A stretch of 64,000 bases of DNA from Thermomicrobiales bacterium (GCA_023957115.1 JAMLHN010000005.1:1-64000); one strand, 5' to 3'; shown: positions 9,247 to 19,325, numbered from the stretch's first letter. The notes: generated by a model from the letters alone, not told the origin. Made by a program: numbers and translations.

Positions 9247-9786
9247 ATGGACTTCGGGTTCCGGGTATCCCGTATCGACTCGATACGGCTGGTGGCGAGT
9301 GCTGCCCTGTTCAGTCTGTTGCTTGCCATTACGCTGACGGCAACTCCGCAGGTGGGTGCCCAGGACGCGGAGTCCACCGTGGATCATCCGCTCGTTGGTT
9401 CCTGGATCATCGTTGCCGATGGGGTTCCTTCGATCGTCTCGCTGTCCAGCGATGGCCTTGTGAGTGATATCGAAGCCACCGGGGAAGTTGGGCTTGGATC
9501 GTGGGCAGCCACGAGTCCCACCTCAGGTAACGTAACGTTTGGATTCTTCATCGACTTTCACGGGACCCCCGCGGCGGTCGTTATTCGAGCCAGTCTGGAC
9601 TATGACGAATCGAGCGACAGCGTCAGTGCGACCTACTCAGTGACTGGACAAACGCTCGAAGGATCGGTCTTGTTCACTGAAACCGGAGTCGCGGACGCGA
9701 CCAAGTTCCCGGCTGAAGGTCCTGAAAGCGGCGGCGCCGCGATCCCCGGACTCATCGTCGGAACCGTGGCAACTCCGGAGAGTTAA
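9247..9786 (+). CDS. Small secreted protein of unknown function
   Basis: A 179-residue protein with a clear signal peptide (hydrophobic stretch LVASAALFSLLLAITL) and likely cleavage before QDAES. The mature part contains HPLVGSWIIV, an FGFFIDFHG strand and VSATYSVTG, suggesting a small beta-barrel or lipocalin-like fold. No family is recognised with confidence. GGAGAAGAG precedes the ATG. It follows the cupredoxin-like gene by 88 bp on the same strand and ends at a strong terminator. Confidence 0.75.
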   Translation: MDFGFRVSRIDSIRLVASAALFSLLLAITLTATPQVGAQDAESTVDHPLVGSWIIVADGVPSIVSLSSDGLVSDIEATGEVGLGSWAATSPTSGNVTFGFFIDFHGTPAAVVIRASLDYDESSDSVSATYSVTGQTLEGSVLFTETGVADATKFPAEGPESGGAAIPGLIVGTVATPES

Positions 9787-9819
9787 GGGCGGAGGGCAGC
9801 TCGATTAGCTGTTGAGCCT

Positions 9820-9878
9820 GGCCGGGATCCAGAACGAGCGTTGTCGACGTTCGTTTCTGGATTCCGGCCCCGTTTTCT
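9820..9878 (+). terminator. Rho-independent terminator between convergent genes
   Basis: A long stem pairs GGCCGGGATCCAGAA (9820-9834) with TTCTGGATTCCGGCC (9855-9869), one G-T wobble, followed by CCGTTTTCT. The T-run is on the plus strand, so it terminates the 9247-9786 transcript. It faces the 3' end of the RraA-type gene. Confidence 0.75.
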
Positions 9879-10623
9879 ACTGCTCGAACCGGTACGCCTC
9901 GCGCTCCGACGTCATCTGCTCGGTCTTGTACGTCTCGTATTCGGCTCGGGTCGCGTCGTTGGCCGGATAGGTGCCGGGAAGCGGCGCCCCACCTTCGATC
10001 TTCTTCAGAATGAACGCCTCGAATGCCTCCTGCTCGGCAGCCGGCTCGGCAATCTCCGCGGCCAGGTGACGCGGGATCACGACCACGCCCTCTTCGTCGC
10101 CGACCAGAATATCTCCGGGAAAGACCGCAACCCCCGCGCAACCGACCGGGACATTGATGTCGACCGCGTGATGCACCGCCAGGCTGATCGTGGCGGACGC
10201 GCCGGCCGCGAAGACCGGAAAGCTCATACGCGCGATCTCGGGAGAATCGCGAAACGCGCCGTCGCTCACGATCGCGGCCGCGCCTCGTGTCATCGCCCGA
10301 GTGGTCAGGATGCCGCCACCGTTCGCGGCCCGGAGATCGCCACGGCAATCCATCACCAGCACCTGACCGGGACCGACCGATTCGATCGCATTCCGCTGCG
10401 GGTGATTGGGGTCTGCAAACGCGCTGACCACATCCAGATCCTCGCGGGCGGGAATGCTGCGCAAGGTCACTGCTTCTCCCACGAAACGGCATGCCTCCGG
10501 GTTGAGGGGGCGAACCCCGTTCAGGAAGGTGTTACGAAATCCCCGCTGAAAAAGCTGCGTCGTGATCGTGGCGGTGCTCGCCCGCGCCAACGCTTCGAGC
10601 ACGTTGGGTGCGACAGGATCCAT
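9877..10623 (-). CDS. RraA family protein (HMG/CHA aldolase-like)
   Basis: About 248 residues of the RraA/4-hydroxy-4-methyl-2-oxoglutarate aldolase fold. Landmarks are VGPGQVLVMDCRGD, then GGGILTTRAMTRGA and VSDGAFRD carrying the Arg-Asp pair that positions substrate and metal, and GDILVGDEEGVVVIPR near the end. The start MDPVAPN at 10623 is chosen because AAAGGAA lies 7 nt upstream. Members either cleave 2-oxo acids to pyruvate or modulate RNase E. With no RNase E gene nearby and a divergently transcribed HpcH-type aldolase next door, an aldolase or decarboxylase role is more likely. Substrate unknown. Confidence 0.82.
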   Translation of the reverse strand: MDPVAPNVLEALARASTATITTQLFQRGFRNTFLNGVRPLNPEACRFVGEAVTLRSIPAREDLDVVSAFADPNHPQRNAIESVGPGQVLVMDCRGDLRAANGGGILTTRAMTRGAAAIVSDGAFRDSPEIARMSFPVFAAGASATISLAVHHAVDINVPVGCAGVAVFPGDILVGDEEGVVVIPRHLAAEIAEPAAEQEAFEAFILKKIEGGAPLPGTYPANDATRAEYETYKTEQMTSEREAYRFEQ

Positions 10624-10704
10624 TTGAAATTTCCTTTCAACCATCCGGCGGTGAGTCTGCCACAATGCCGCCATTCGATTCGTCTGTACGGGAGGGTACG
10701 GAAA

Positions 10705-11478
10705 ATGGCAACCAACACGCTGAAGCAAAAACTGGCCGCGGGGAACTGGGTAAGCGGCCCCATCGTCGAAGAGATTCGCACGGTCGGCGGTGTCAAGATG
10801 CTGGCGCTGGCCGGACACGACTTTCTCTGGTGGGACATGGAGCACAACTTCTACGATTGGGACTCACTTCTCCACATGGTGCAGTTCACCCATCTGTTCG
10901 GGATGACGCCGCTGGTGCGTGTGACCGACCTGTCCTATGCCAATGTCGCGCGGGCGCTCGACACCGGCGCCCAGGGAATCGTCATTCCCCGGGTCGACAA
11001 TGCCGATCAGGCCGAGCAGGCGGTCAGCTACGCCAAATACCCGCCCCGCGGTCGTCGCGGCGCGGGCGGTATGGCCCGGAACAACTACGAGAGCAAGACC
11101 CCGCTCGAATCGGTCGAAGAAGGCAATGCCGAAACGATGGTCGTGCTCCAGATCGAGCATCCGGACGCTATCGAGGAGCTGGACGCCATTTGCCAGGTCG
11201 ATGGCGTCGATGTCATCTGTGTCGGGCCGCAAGACCTTTCGGTCAACATGGGGATTCACGGGCAGTTCGGCAGTCAGGAGTTCCAGGCAGCTATCGGCCG
11301 GATCAACGAGATCTGCGCCAAGTACGACAAACCGGTCGGTATGGTCAGCCGCGATGCCGCCTCGTTCAAGACCTGGAACGATCTCGGTTGCCGGTTCCTC
11401 GTCTGCAACAGCGATCTCAGCCTGATCTTCCAGCAGGCATCGCGTGACCGTCAGACCCTGGAAGAGGTGATCGGCTAA
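10705..11478 (+). CDS. HpcH/HpaI family class II aldolase
   Basis: A 257-residue metal-dependent pyruvate aldolase of the HpcH/HpaI (2-keto-3-deoxy acid) type. It shows FLWWDMEHNFYDW with the active-site acid/His pair, PLVRVTD, GAQGIVIPRVDNADQAE, the metal ligand Glu in LQIEHPDAIEELD and Asp in VGPQDLSVNMG. Such enzymes reversibly split 4-hydroxy-2-oxo acids into pyruvate and an aldehyde. GGAGG sits 8 nt before the ATG at 10705. A longer open frame upstream overlaps the RraA gene and is not credible. Its stop codon overlaps that of the penicillin acylase gene. Confidence 0.87.
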   Translation: MATNTLKQKLAAGNWVSGPIVEEIRTVGGVKMLALAGHDFLWWDMEHNFYDWDSLLHMVQFTHLFGMTPLVRVTDLSYANVARALDTGAQGIVIPRVDNADQAEQAVSYAKYPPRGRRGAGGMARNNYESKTPLESVEEGNAETMVVLQIEHPDAIEELDAICQVDGVDVICVGPQDLSVNMGIHGQFGSQEFQAAIGRINEICAKYDKPVGMVSRDAASFKTWNDLGCRFLVCNSDLSLIFQQASRDRQTLEEVIG

Positions 11479-13892
11479 TCAGCTGGTGCAAGCGTTGTTC
11501 GGGAGACTGCCTGCCGAACGACCGCATCCCACGCGAATGGAAGCTCGAAGTACTCGCCCCCGATATGCCGGTCGATCTGATCGGCGTAGTGGGGGCTCCC
11601 GGCGTGACCGGATTGTCCTGGCCAGCTTACCGATTCGGTGGGCGCATCCGGACCCAGACTCGCGACGATTCGGTAGATTGGCCCGATGCGCGTATCGAAC
11701 GACCCCGGTGGGAGATAGAACGCACTGTTGAGCACACCCGGTCCACCTGGGTGCGGCGTGGGCACGAGATCGAAGAATTCATGCTGGAGCGGTGTCCGGG
11801 CAACGGGATGAACCGTGCCCAGACGATGAATCCGGCCCCATTGCCATGTCTCGGGAGCATTGCCCAGCCGATCGGTCAGCCAGTCGAGCGCTTCGGTCAT
11901 CGCCATGGCCATGGTTTCCAGCCGTTGCGCGTCGGATTCGAACCAGCCGGTCGGGTCACCGTGCAACAGGGCGCTGCTCAATCCCCATCCGCTATCCTGC
12001 ACCAGCTGTGCCAGCGCTTCGGGAAACCGCACTCGGACCACATGCTGGTGCCACCGCCAGAAGAAGACGGCAAAGATGGCCGCTCCTGGAGCATCGACCG
12101 AGTAATCGAAACCCCAACTGCGCAAAATGCGCGCCGGCTCTTCGAAACGAGAATCGTTCGCCGATTCGAGCAATGCCAGCAACGGAGGGAGCGCGCGTTC
12201 AGCCCGACCGGAGCGCACATCGTTCTGCATCGCGCGAAACGTCTCGACTGCATGTGGTTTCAGCTCTTCGAGCAAGCGCTCTGCCCGAGCCGCCCGGTCT
12301 TCCACGGTCCAGGTGCCGAAAAGGGGATAGGGGAAATCGGGCGGCGCGGTCGGATTGTTGGCGCTCGACACATGACCACTCGCCGGATCGATCGCGTTCG
12401 GAAGCCCTTCGAACGGAATAGAGCCCACCCAGGCGTCACTGGGATCGTTCGCATCGCGATACCCGCGATGGACGCGGCCCCGAAGTGGTAATGCTCCGGT
12501 GCATTGATAGGCAATCGATCCGTTGTCGTCGGCCAGCACATAGTTCCAGGTGGGACAACGGATCCACGAAAGCGCCTGCCGTCCTTCCTCGATGGTGTTC
12601 GCTCGGCTGAGATCGAGAAACGCCTTCGGTTCGTCCGAAACCTCGAATCCGACCCAGGCGAGCGAGAGTGCGGTCTGAGCTCCTCGTTCCGCGGGCCAGA
12701 GATTTCGCGGATGCGCGGCTTCGGTCACCAGATGGTCGACGATCGGCCGCCCATGCGCGAACCGGACGTCGAGTCGATGCTGCGCTTCCCCTTTGACCGC
12801 GATCTCGACCGGCCGATGATCGATATCGACCCAGGTATCGCCATCGAGATAGCGGTTCGAGTTCTCCGGATCGAGCCGCTCGATATAGAGATCGCGTTGC
12901 ATACAGATGTTGTTGGTGATGCCCCATGCCAGATGCCGGTTCCGACCCAAACGCGGAATGGGCGTCCCCGCATACGTCGTCCCCGCGACATCCAAGCCGG
13001 CTCCGTGGAGATGGACTTCGTAGAAGTCGGACGGAACCGCGTAGTAGACGTGCGGATCGGAGCCAACCATCGCATGGCCGTCTGCGGAGAGCGATGGAGC
13101 GATGGCCCAATTGTTGCTTCCACCCGGCTCCTGCGGTCCCCAGGCGAGCTCGGCCGGATCTGCCACCGGCAATCCTGGCCAGCGCGGTTCCGGATCGTAC
13201 GCGCCGGGCGGCACGATGTAGGTGATCGGACCGTCCGGTTGGTAGAACTCGGCTTCCCGTTCGCCAATGACCGCGCGGACGCATTCGGGATTCGAGATGA
13301 CCGGGAGCCGTCCGGTGAGATACCAGAACCAGCGTCGCAGGATCGCCAGCGAATCGACCGGCGACCATGGCTCGGGTTCGTATCCAAGCAGCTCGAATTC
13401 GACTGGAAGCCCGGCCGGCAACGTCGCTATCCAGGCGTTGCAGCCGTCCGCGAACGCCTGGAACATCTCCTGACAATCGGGTTGCGACGCGTCGAATGCG
13501 GCAGTGGCAATCGTCGAGAATCCTAGGGTATGCGCGACGATGTCCTCATTCAGCTTCTCAGGACCGAAGATTTCCGCGAGTCGTCCATGCGCCCACCGGC
13601 GAAGATAGTCGAGCTGCCAGAGGCGATCCTGCGCCTGCGCGTAGCCGTGTGCGAAGAAGAGATCGTACGCACTGTCCGCGGCAATATGTGGAATACCGCG
13701 CTTGTCGCGCAGGATCGTTGCGCCCGTACGAACGGCGGAGGTGACATCGGTGGGACCGAGGCCGGCTTTTTCGGTCAGATAGCGTTGGATCAGACGTCTC
13801 GATTCCGACTCGGATCGTTCCGGCGCCTCGGCAAACGACCGTCGATCGGTAAGGAGATCGAGCGCCACCAGACGCTCAGCCTCGGTCAACAT
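11475..13892 (-). CDS. Penicillin acylase family protein (Ntn hydrolase)
   Basis: An 805-residue precursor of the penicillin/acyl-homoserine-lactone acylase family. The predicted catalytic nucleophile is Ser259 in GGSNNW, the residue exposed as the new N-terminus of the beta subunit after self-cleavage, with about 258 residues before it forming alpha subunit and linker. Other family marks are RDKRGIPHI, AHGYAQAQDRLWQ, GTTYAGTPIPRLGRNR with WGITNN, and SWPGQSGHAGSPHY near the end. No signal peptide is visible, unusual because many relatives are exported, so it may act in the cytoplasm on amides or N-acyl compounds. It converges on the HpcH aldolase with overlapping stops. Confidence 0.88.
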   Translation of the reverse strand: MLTEAERLVALDLLTDRRSFAEAPERSESESRRLIQRYLTEKAGLGPTDVTSAVRTGATILRDKRGIPHIAADSAYDLFFAHGYAQAQDRLWQLDYLRRWAHGRLAEIFGPEKLNEDIVAHTLGFSTIATAAFDASQPDCQEMFQAFADGCNAWIATLPAGLPVEFELLGYEPEPWSPVDSLAILRRWFWYLTGRLPVISNPECVRAVIGEREAEFYQPDGPITYIVPPGAYDPEPRWPGLPVADPAELAWGPQEPGGSNNWAIAPSLSADGHAMVGSDPHVYYAVPSDFYEVHLHGAGLDVAGTTYAGTPIPRLGRNRHLAWGITNNICMQRDLYIERLDPENSNRYLDGDTWVDIDHRPVEIAVKGEAQHRLDVRFAHGRPIVDHLVTEAAHPRNLWPAERGAQTALSLAWVGFEVSDEPKAFLDLSRANTIEEGRQALSWIRCPTWNYVLADDNGSIAYQCTGALPLRGRVHRGYRDANDPSDAWVGSIPFEGLPNAIDPASGHVSSANNPTAPPDFPYPLFGTWTVEDRAARAERLLEELKPHAVETFRAMQNDVRSGRAERALPPLLALLESANDSRFEEPARILRSWGFDYSVDAPGAAIFAVFFWRWHQHVVRVRFPEALAQLVQDSGWGLSSALLHGDPTGWFESDAQRLETMAMAMTEALDWLTDRLGNAPETWQWGRIHRLGTVHPVARTPLQHEFFDLVPTPHPGGPGVLNSAFYLPPGSFDTRIGPIYRIVASLGPDAPTESVSWPGQSGHAGSPHYADQIDRHIGGEYFELPFAWDAVVRQAVSRTTLAPAD

Positions 13893-13969
13893 GAATTTCC
13901 GCCTCTATTCCTCGGGTGTGTCTGATCGTGCTTTTGGCAGGGTACCGAAGTCGCGAGATAATCGCTTGC

Positions 13970-15004
13970 TCAACTCGGGTCGTTTCGGAAATGGTCGAAC
14001 GCTCCACGCCGAACTGGTTCGAGCCGGCCGTCGAGCGTGCGTGCGTGCAAGCGGGGACTCGCGGAGACGTCGTCGATCTGACCGATGACGGTCAAGGTGC
14101 TCTCGAAATCCGAAAGCGCCTGCGTCAAGCCGTCGATCCGATCCGGTGGCACAGTCAAGAGGAGCTCGTAGTCCTCACCCCCGCGGGTGGCGAAGTCGAG
14201 CCATCGATCGGGGAAGAGTGCGCGTACCGACGCGGCGACCGGAAGCTGGGCCAGATCGATCGTCGCATCGACCCCGCTGGCGGTCAGAATCTTGGGAAGA
14301 TCGCCGAAGAGTCCGTCGCTCAGGTCCATGGCCGCGGACGCATGGTGCTCCAGGGCGTGCCGCCCGGCCCGAACTCGGGGTTCCGGTCGGGTGTGGGCCG
14401 CTACGAGGAGCGGCGCCGTGGTGGCAGTCCGCCGGGGATCGTCCGATTCCAATTGCAGCAGAGCCAGTCCCGCCGCTGCCGCTCCCAAGGTACCGGTGAC
14501 GCAGATGACGTCTCCCGGTTGTGCGCCGCTTCGGGTGAGATAGCGTCCCCGGCGAGATTCCCCGAGTACGGTGACGTGGATGCCGAAGTCGCGCGGCGCC
14601 CGTACGATATCGCCACCAGCCACGACGACCCGCTCTCGTTGCGCGATACGCCCCATCCCACGATAGAGTTCCTCCAGATCGGCAACCAGCTCGTCGCCGG
14701 TCAAGACCAGCGAGACCGTCGCCAGGCCCGGCTGTCCACCCATAGCTGCGATATCCGAGATATTCACGGCCAGTGACTTCCAGCCGAGATCGTCCCAGGT
14801 GGTCCAGTCGGTGCGGAAATGGATGGTATCGATCAATGAATCGGTCGTGATCAGGATGGCTTCGCCGATATCCGGACGCCAGACGGCGGCATCGTCTCCG
14901 ATGCCTTCCGCGATACGAGCGTCGGCGCGGGCCGCGGCGGGCAATGCGTCCCGCAATCGGTCTATGAGATCGAATTCGGAGATATCGCGGACTCGTTCAG
15001 GCAT
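13970..15004 (-). CDS. thiL: Thiamine-monophosphate kinase
   Basis: A 344-residue ThiL, the normal size. It phosphorylates thiamine phosphate to thiamine diphosphate using ATP. Motifs are GIGDDAAV (metal and phosphate binding), TTDSLID with HFR shortly after, KSLAVNISDIAAMGG, VAGGDIVRAP and MDLSDGL in the C-terminal half. Its start overlaps the end of the upstream glycosyltransferase gene by 8 nt, so the two are translationally coupled. The product could serve the ThDP enzyme at 2.2-3.9 kb, but there is no direct link. Confidence 0.92.
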   Translation of the reverse strand: MPERVRDISEFDLIDRLRDALPAAARADARIAEGIGDDAAVWRPDIGEAILITTDSLIDTIHFRTDWTTWDDLGWKSLAVNISDIAAMGGQPGLATVSLVLTGDELVADLEELYRGMGRIAQRERVVVAGGDIVRAPRDFGIHVTVLGESRRGRYLTRSGAQPGDVICVTGTLGAAAAGLALLQLESDDPRRTATTAPLLVAAHTRPEPRVRAGRHALEHHASAAMDLSDGLFGDLPKILTASGVDATIDLAQLPVAASVRALFPDRWLDFATRGGEDYELLLTVPPDRIDGLTQALSDFESTLTVIGQIDDVSASPRLHARTLDGRLEPVRRGAFDHFRNDPS

Positions 15005-16118
15005 CTTCGACCGCCTTGCGATACGACGCCGCGGTCAACGCGGCGGTTCGGTTCCAGGTGAATTCCGCTGCCCGCACCGGACCGGATTCGTGCAGCCGCT
15101 GCCGGAGCTCGCCGTCGTGCAACACCACCGCCAGCGCCGCGGCAATCGAATCCGCATCCGGATTGCAGAGATAGGCGGCGTCTCCGGCCACCTCCGGGAG
15201 TGACGACCGGTTGGACGCGATCGACGGTGCTCCGCAGGCGAGCGCCTCCAATAACGGTAGCCCGAATCCCTCATAGTGTGACGGCATGACGAAACAGTCG
15301 GCCGCCGAGTACCAGGCTGGCAGCTCGGAGTGGGGCACGAAATCGACGAATCGGAGCCGGTCGCCAAGCCTCGATTCCGCGACCGCCCGATCCAGCTCGT
15401 CGGGTTTCCAACCGGCGCCTCCGGCATGGATCAGCTCGTGCGGGACCGAGTCTTTGATCTTGGCGAATGCGCGCACCAGCGCGGCCAGATTCTTGCGTGG
15501 TTCCCGGTTTCCAACAGCCAGAACGAAGGGCCGGGTGAGCTCATTCGCTTTTCTGAAATCGGCAATGGCTTCCGCGGAGGACCGGCGAAAGCGTGCGTCG
15601 ACTCCGAGCGGGGTGACATCGATTCGATCAGCATCGACGTTCAGGAGCTCGATGACATCTTGTTTGGTTGCCTCTGAGACCGCGATGACCCGCGTTCCGT
15701 TGCCGGTTGCGGACCGCACCGCACGGGTGAGGTGGAGGGCACGCCCTTTTGGCACCTGTTCCGGCCAGCGGAGAAACGCCAAATCGTGAATGGTGACGAT
15801 CCCCGGTACTGGCAAGCGGGCCGGTAGCGCGAACGCCGTTCCGTGAAAGAGATCGACCTTTTCGGCACGAATTGCGCGGGGCAGCCCGATCTGTTCCCAC
15901 CCGACCCGCAACGCCTTGTTGCCCGTGAACGCTGGCGTTGCGTGGATCGTGAACTGGCTTTGCGCGTCGATTGCCGTTGGATTGGCGAAGACCACCAGCT
16001 CGTCGTTGGGCATGGCTGCTGGCAAGGCAGAAAGGAGGCCGCGAACGTAGCGGTCGATCCCTGATTGCCGGTACCCCGCCTCGTTCGAGAGCAGGAGTCC
16101 ATTGATTCCGATTCGCAT
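14997..16118 (-). CDS. Family 4 glycosyltransferase (GT-B fold)
   Basis: A 373-residue retaining GT4 enzyme. Its N-terminal domain starts [12 protein letters not shown] and contains a [13 protein letters not shown] acceptor-site helix. The C-terminal nucleotide-sugar domain has [31 protein letters not shown] and the signature [14 protein letters not shown]. The start at 16118 is backed by AGGA and by homologous family N-termini. Longer upstream reading is low quality. Sugar donor and acceptor cannot be told from sequence. It overlaps thiL, a combination without obvious metabolic logic, so co-transcription may be incidental. Confidence 0.87.
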   Translation of the reverse strand: MRIGINGLLLSNEAGYRQSGIDRYVRGLLSALPAAMPNDELVVFANPTAIDAQSQFTIHATPAFTGNKALRVGWEQIGLPRAIRAEKVDLFHGTAFALPARLPVPGIVTIHDLAFLRWPEQVPKGRALHLTRAVRSATGNGTRVIAVSEATKQDVIELLNVDADRIDVTPLGVDARFRRSSAEAIADFRKANELTRPFVLAVGNREPRKNLAALVRAFAKIKDSVPHELIHAGGAGWKPDELDRAVAESRLGDRLRFVDFVPHSELPAWYSAADCFVMPSHYEGFGLPLLEALACGAPSIASNRSSLPEVAGDAAYLCNPDADSIAAALAVVLHDGELRQRLHESGPVRAAEFTWNRTAALTAASYRKAVEDA

Positions 16119-16318
16119 AATCGTCCTGTCGATTGCTCGGTCGAACTCTTCGCGGTCGCAAGATGGTATTCTCGCGGCTACTTCGTTTGCCTGCGCGCTG
16201 ACCCTCAGCGCGATTTTGCCGCCCCAACAGGGAGTGGAATCTTCTGACTGCTGATACTGCCTCTGGTAAGCCGAAACGGATCCGGCGTAAGAAACCGGTC
16301 GAACAGGTCGAATCTGCC

Positions 16319-19240
16319 GTGGAAGTCCCCGTTCTCGCCGAGGATCACGTTCCCGCACCTCGATTCGTCCCGACAAAGAAACAGCAGGCGGCCATCGATC
16401 AATTCGCCGCGCTTTACCCGTTTCCGCTCGATACCTTCCAGCAGGAAGCCATTGCCGCCTTGGTCGATGGCGATTCAGTCATGGTTGCGGCGCCAACCGG
16501 TACGGGCAAGACCGTGGTTGCGGAGTATGCGGTCTACTCCGCGTTTCGTCGTACCGGACGGGTGATCTACACCACCCCGATCAAGGCGCTCTCCAACCAG
16601 AAATTCCGCGATCTGCGCCAACTCTACGGGGATCAGGTCGGGTTGCTGACCGGGGACGTGACCGAAAACAAGAACGCTCAGGTCGTCGTCATGACCACCG
16701 AAGTGCTGCGCAATATGTTGTTGCAGACACCGTGGGATGTGGACGATGTCGACACGGTCATCTTCGACGAGATTCATTTCTTGGCCGATCCGGAACGCGG
16801 GACGACCTGGGAAGAGTCGATCATTCTCTGTCCCGATCACGTCCAGCTGGTTTGCCTTTCGGCGACCGTTTCCAACGCTGAAGAGATCGCCGGGTGGATC
16901 GGCCGGACGCACCGGCCGGTCCGGCTGGTGACGCATTATGAGCGCGCCGTTCCGCTGTCGCTCTACTACTTTGTCGATTCCAGGCTCCACATGGTCGTCG
17001 ATCCCAATGGCGAGGTCGTCAAGACCTTCCCCAATACCGGGGGAGAGGCGAGACGGCAGGTCGGACGGCGAACCGCCCAGCGGGGACGGTCGGAGCAGGA
17101 CGCGCCGACCATGGACGAGCCGTTAGCGCACGAGATCATCGACGAGCTGGCCGCGCGGGATATGCTGCCGGCGATCTATTTCCTCTTCAGCCGCAACGAT
17201 TGCCAGGTTTTTGCCGAGCGGTTGGCCGCAATTCGTTCGGGTCTGGTCGACGAGGCGCAGGAAGCGCGCATCGAAGCGGTCATCGCAGCGACACTTGCCG
17301 CGCTCCGTCCGGAAGACCACGAGCTCGAACAGGTAAAGATCATCACCCGGCTCGCGCGACGGGGGATCGGCTTTCACCATGCCGGTCTGCTGCCGATCCT
17401 GAAGCAGCTTGTCGAAGTCCTGTTCGGTATGGGCCTCATGCAGGTCGTCTTTGCGACCGATACGCTGGCCCTGGGCGTGAACATGCCGGCCCGGACGGTC
17501 GTCGTCGGCCGGATGAGCAAATGGGACGGGCGCCGTCGCCGGGTGCTGAAACCAAACGAGTTCCAGCAGATGGCTGGCCGGGCCGGACGCCGCGGAATGG
17601 ATGCCTTTGGGCATGTGGTCGTGCCCTATTCGCCGTGGCTGCCGTTCCGAGAGATGCTGACTATCGCCACCGGCCCGTTGGAACCGGTCCGATCGGCGTT
17701 CGCGGTTCGCTACAACACGGTGCTCAATCTCTGGGACCCGCCGCACGGCGACCGCGTGCGCAACATGCTGCAGCAGAGCCTGGCCCAATATCAGGCCGGA
17801 GAGCGGATTCGCCAGCTCGAAGACGACATCATCGAGATCAGCGGGGACATCATCGGTGTTCGCAAGGGATGTCTGATCGGGCTCGCCGATGGTGACGACC
17901 TGCTCGAGGACTACCGGCTGCTCATCAGTACCCGGACAACGGCTGAGCAGAAGGAACGTCGTATCAGCCAGCAGATTGCGGAGATCGAACGGTCGCTGGA
18001 ATCCGCCCCCTGGCCCGAACCGGGCCGCCAGGCGCTTCGAAAAGTCCTGCGGACCGCTCAACCCGGTCTGATCGTCCACGATCGCAGTCGTGGTTGGGGG
18101 GTTTATCTTGCGCGGACACCGGCTGGTGTCGGGCTTTTTCTCTTCGATCGCTCGGTTCAGGTCGTGCCCGAATACCGCTCCATCGACTACGTCTTCGATC
18201 AACCGGTCGAGCGGGTACCCGAGGGATTGATCGCGACGGACGGCCCGGCTGAAGACGTCGTCGCGCTCAAACTGGTCACCGGGCGGCAATTGTCTGCCCT
18301 TTGGACGCGAGTCAAAAAGCTCGGGTTGCCCGATCTGGCCGCAATGCGGCGCGAGCATCGCAAGCGTGAGGAAGAACGCGTTGCCACTGAGCTGGAAAAG
18401 GTCACGCTGGCGTTGACCGAAACCCGCGAGCAGATCGCGGCCATGGACGACACGCGCGCGAACCACCCCTGTCACACCTGCACCGTACGGAAAGAGCATC
18501 GGAACAACCTCCGCCGGGCGGACAACCTGGAAAAAGAGCGTAGCTTGCTGGAGGACGTGCTCGAACGAGAGAGCGACGCCGAGGAGGCGCGCATCCGGGG
18601 TGTGATTCGCGGGATCCGCGAGGTGCTCAATCGGTTCGGGTATCTCTATCGTGGGTATCCGACCGAAAAGGCCGACATGCTCGCCAGCGTCTTCGACAAC
18701 GACGCGCTCATTCTCTGCGAGCTGGTCGACCGGGGCGTGCTCGACAAGCTTCCGCCGGAAGATCTGGCGGAGGTTTTTTCCTGGTTCAGCTTCGATCGCG
18801 ATTTCCGGTATTCGAATCAATTCATCTTGAGCCGGGAGCTGATCGCGCTTCGCCGCCGTCTCGACGATATCGAGCGCGCGGTGCTCGGTGAAGAGCGGGA
18901 CAACGGACTCTACATCTCCGAAGGACACAATCCGAGTTTCTACGGCGCCGCCAAGGCCTGGACACAGGGACAGACGATGGTCGAGATCTGCGAGCAGATC
19001 GAGCTCTCCGAGGGCGATCTGGTGCTGACCTTCAACAAGACGATCGATCTGTTGCGTCAGGTGCGCGAGATGCTGGCCGATGTGCTTCCGGAAAACCCGT
19101 TGCGGTTTGCCCTGCGCGATGCCGAGCGCCTGATCCGGCGCGACATCGTCGAGCAATCGCTGACGCTCGGATTCGCTCCGCTCCAGCTCGAGGGCGCGGA
19201 TCCCGAGGAGGTGGCCGAAGAACCGGTCGACGAGATCTGA
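16319..19240 (+). CDS. Ski2/Dob1-like DEIH-box RNA helicase (HelY type)
   Basis: A 973-residue superfamily 2 helicase. Residues 35-230 hold motif I APTGTGKT, motif Ia TTPIKALSNQ, motif II DEIH and motif III SAT. A second RecA domain has FHHAGLLP, ATDTLALGVNMPART and motif VI QMAGRAGRRG. A Lys/Glu-rich coiled segment (near 680-760) contains HPCHTC, and a C-terminal DSHCT domain spans about 800-960. Relatives unwind structured RNA with 3'-5' polarity. The GTG at 16319 has only a weak upstream AGG. The frame stays open back to a CTG at 16244 with GGGAG 9 nt upstream, adding a basic tail GKPKRIRRKK, so the true start may be non-canonical. Confidence 0.9.
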   Translation: MEVPVLAEDHVPAPRFVPTKKQQAAIDQFAALYPFPLDTFQQEAIAALVDGDSVMVAAPTGTGKTVVAEYAVYSAFRRTGRVIYTTPIKALSNQKFRDLRQLYGDQVGLLTGDVTENKNAQVVVMTTEVLRNMLLQTPWDVDDVDTVIFDEIHFLADPERGTTWEESIILCPDHVQLVCLSATVSNAEEIAGWIGRTHRPVRLVTHYERAVPLSLYYFVDSRLHMVVDPNGEVVKTFPNTGGEARRQVGRRTAQRGRSEQDAPTMDEPLAHEIIDELAARDMLPAIYFLFSRNDCQVFAERLAAIRSGLVDEAQEARIEAVIAATLAALRPEDHELEQVKIITRLARRGIGFHHAGLLPILKQLVEVLFGMGLMQVVFATDTLALGVNMPARTVVVGRMSKWDGRRRRVLKPNEFQQMAGRAGRRGMDAFGHVVVPYSPWLPFREMLTIATGPLEPVRSAFAVRYNTVLNLWDPPHGDRVRNMLQQSLAQYQAGERIRQLEDDIIEISGDIIGVRKGCLIGLADGDDLLEDYRLLISTRTTAEQKERRISQQIAEIERSLESAPWPEPGRQALRKVLRTAQPGLIVHDRSRGWGVYLARTPAGVGLFLFDRSVQVVPEYRSIDYVFDQPVERVPEGLIATDGPAEDVVALKLVTGRQLSALWTRVKKLGLPDLAAMRREHRKREEERVATELEKVTLALTETREQIAAMDDTRANHPCHTCTVRKEHRNNLRRADNLEKERSLLEDVLERESDAEEARIRGVIRGIREVLNRFGYLYRGYPTEKADMLASVFDNDALILCELVDRGVLDKLPPEDLAEVFSWFSFDRDFRYSNQFILSRELIALRRRLDDIERAVLGEERDNGLYISEGHNPSFYGAAKAWTQGQTMVEICEQIELSEGDLVLTFNKTIDLLRQVREMLADVLPENPLRFALRDAERLIRRDIVEQSLTLGFAPLQLEGADPEEVAEEPVDEI

Positions 19241-19325
19241 TCGCGCTCAGCCGATCTATTCCATCCTGCGGTAATCGGTGAGAGAATGGCCTTGCCAGAG
19301 ATATCGTCAAGTCAGGAGGATCGCA

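Noticed and set aside
9841-10704. Long N-terminal extension of the HpcH aldolase
   Set aside because: It runs through the terminator and the opposite-strand RraA gene. The family start and a good ribosome site are at 10705.
17123-19156. A 677-codon open frame antisense to the helicase gene
   Set aside because: It is the shadow of a GC-rich gene with strong third-position bias. It has no domain, no ribosome site, and the opposite strand is a clear helicase.
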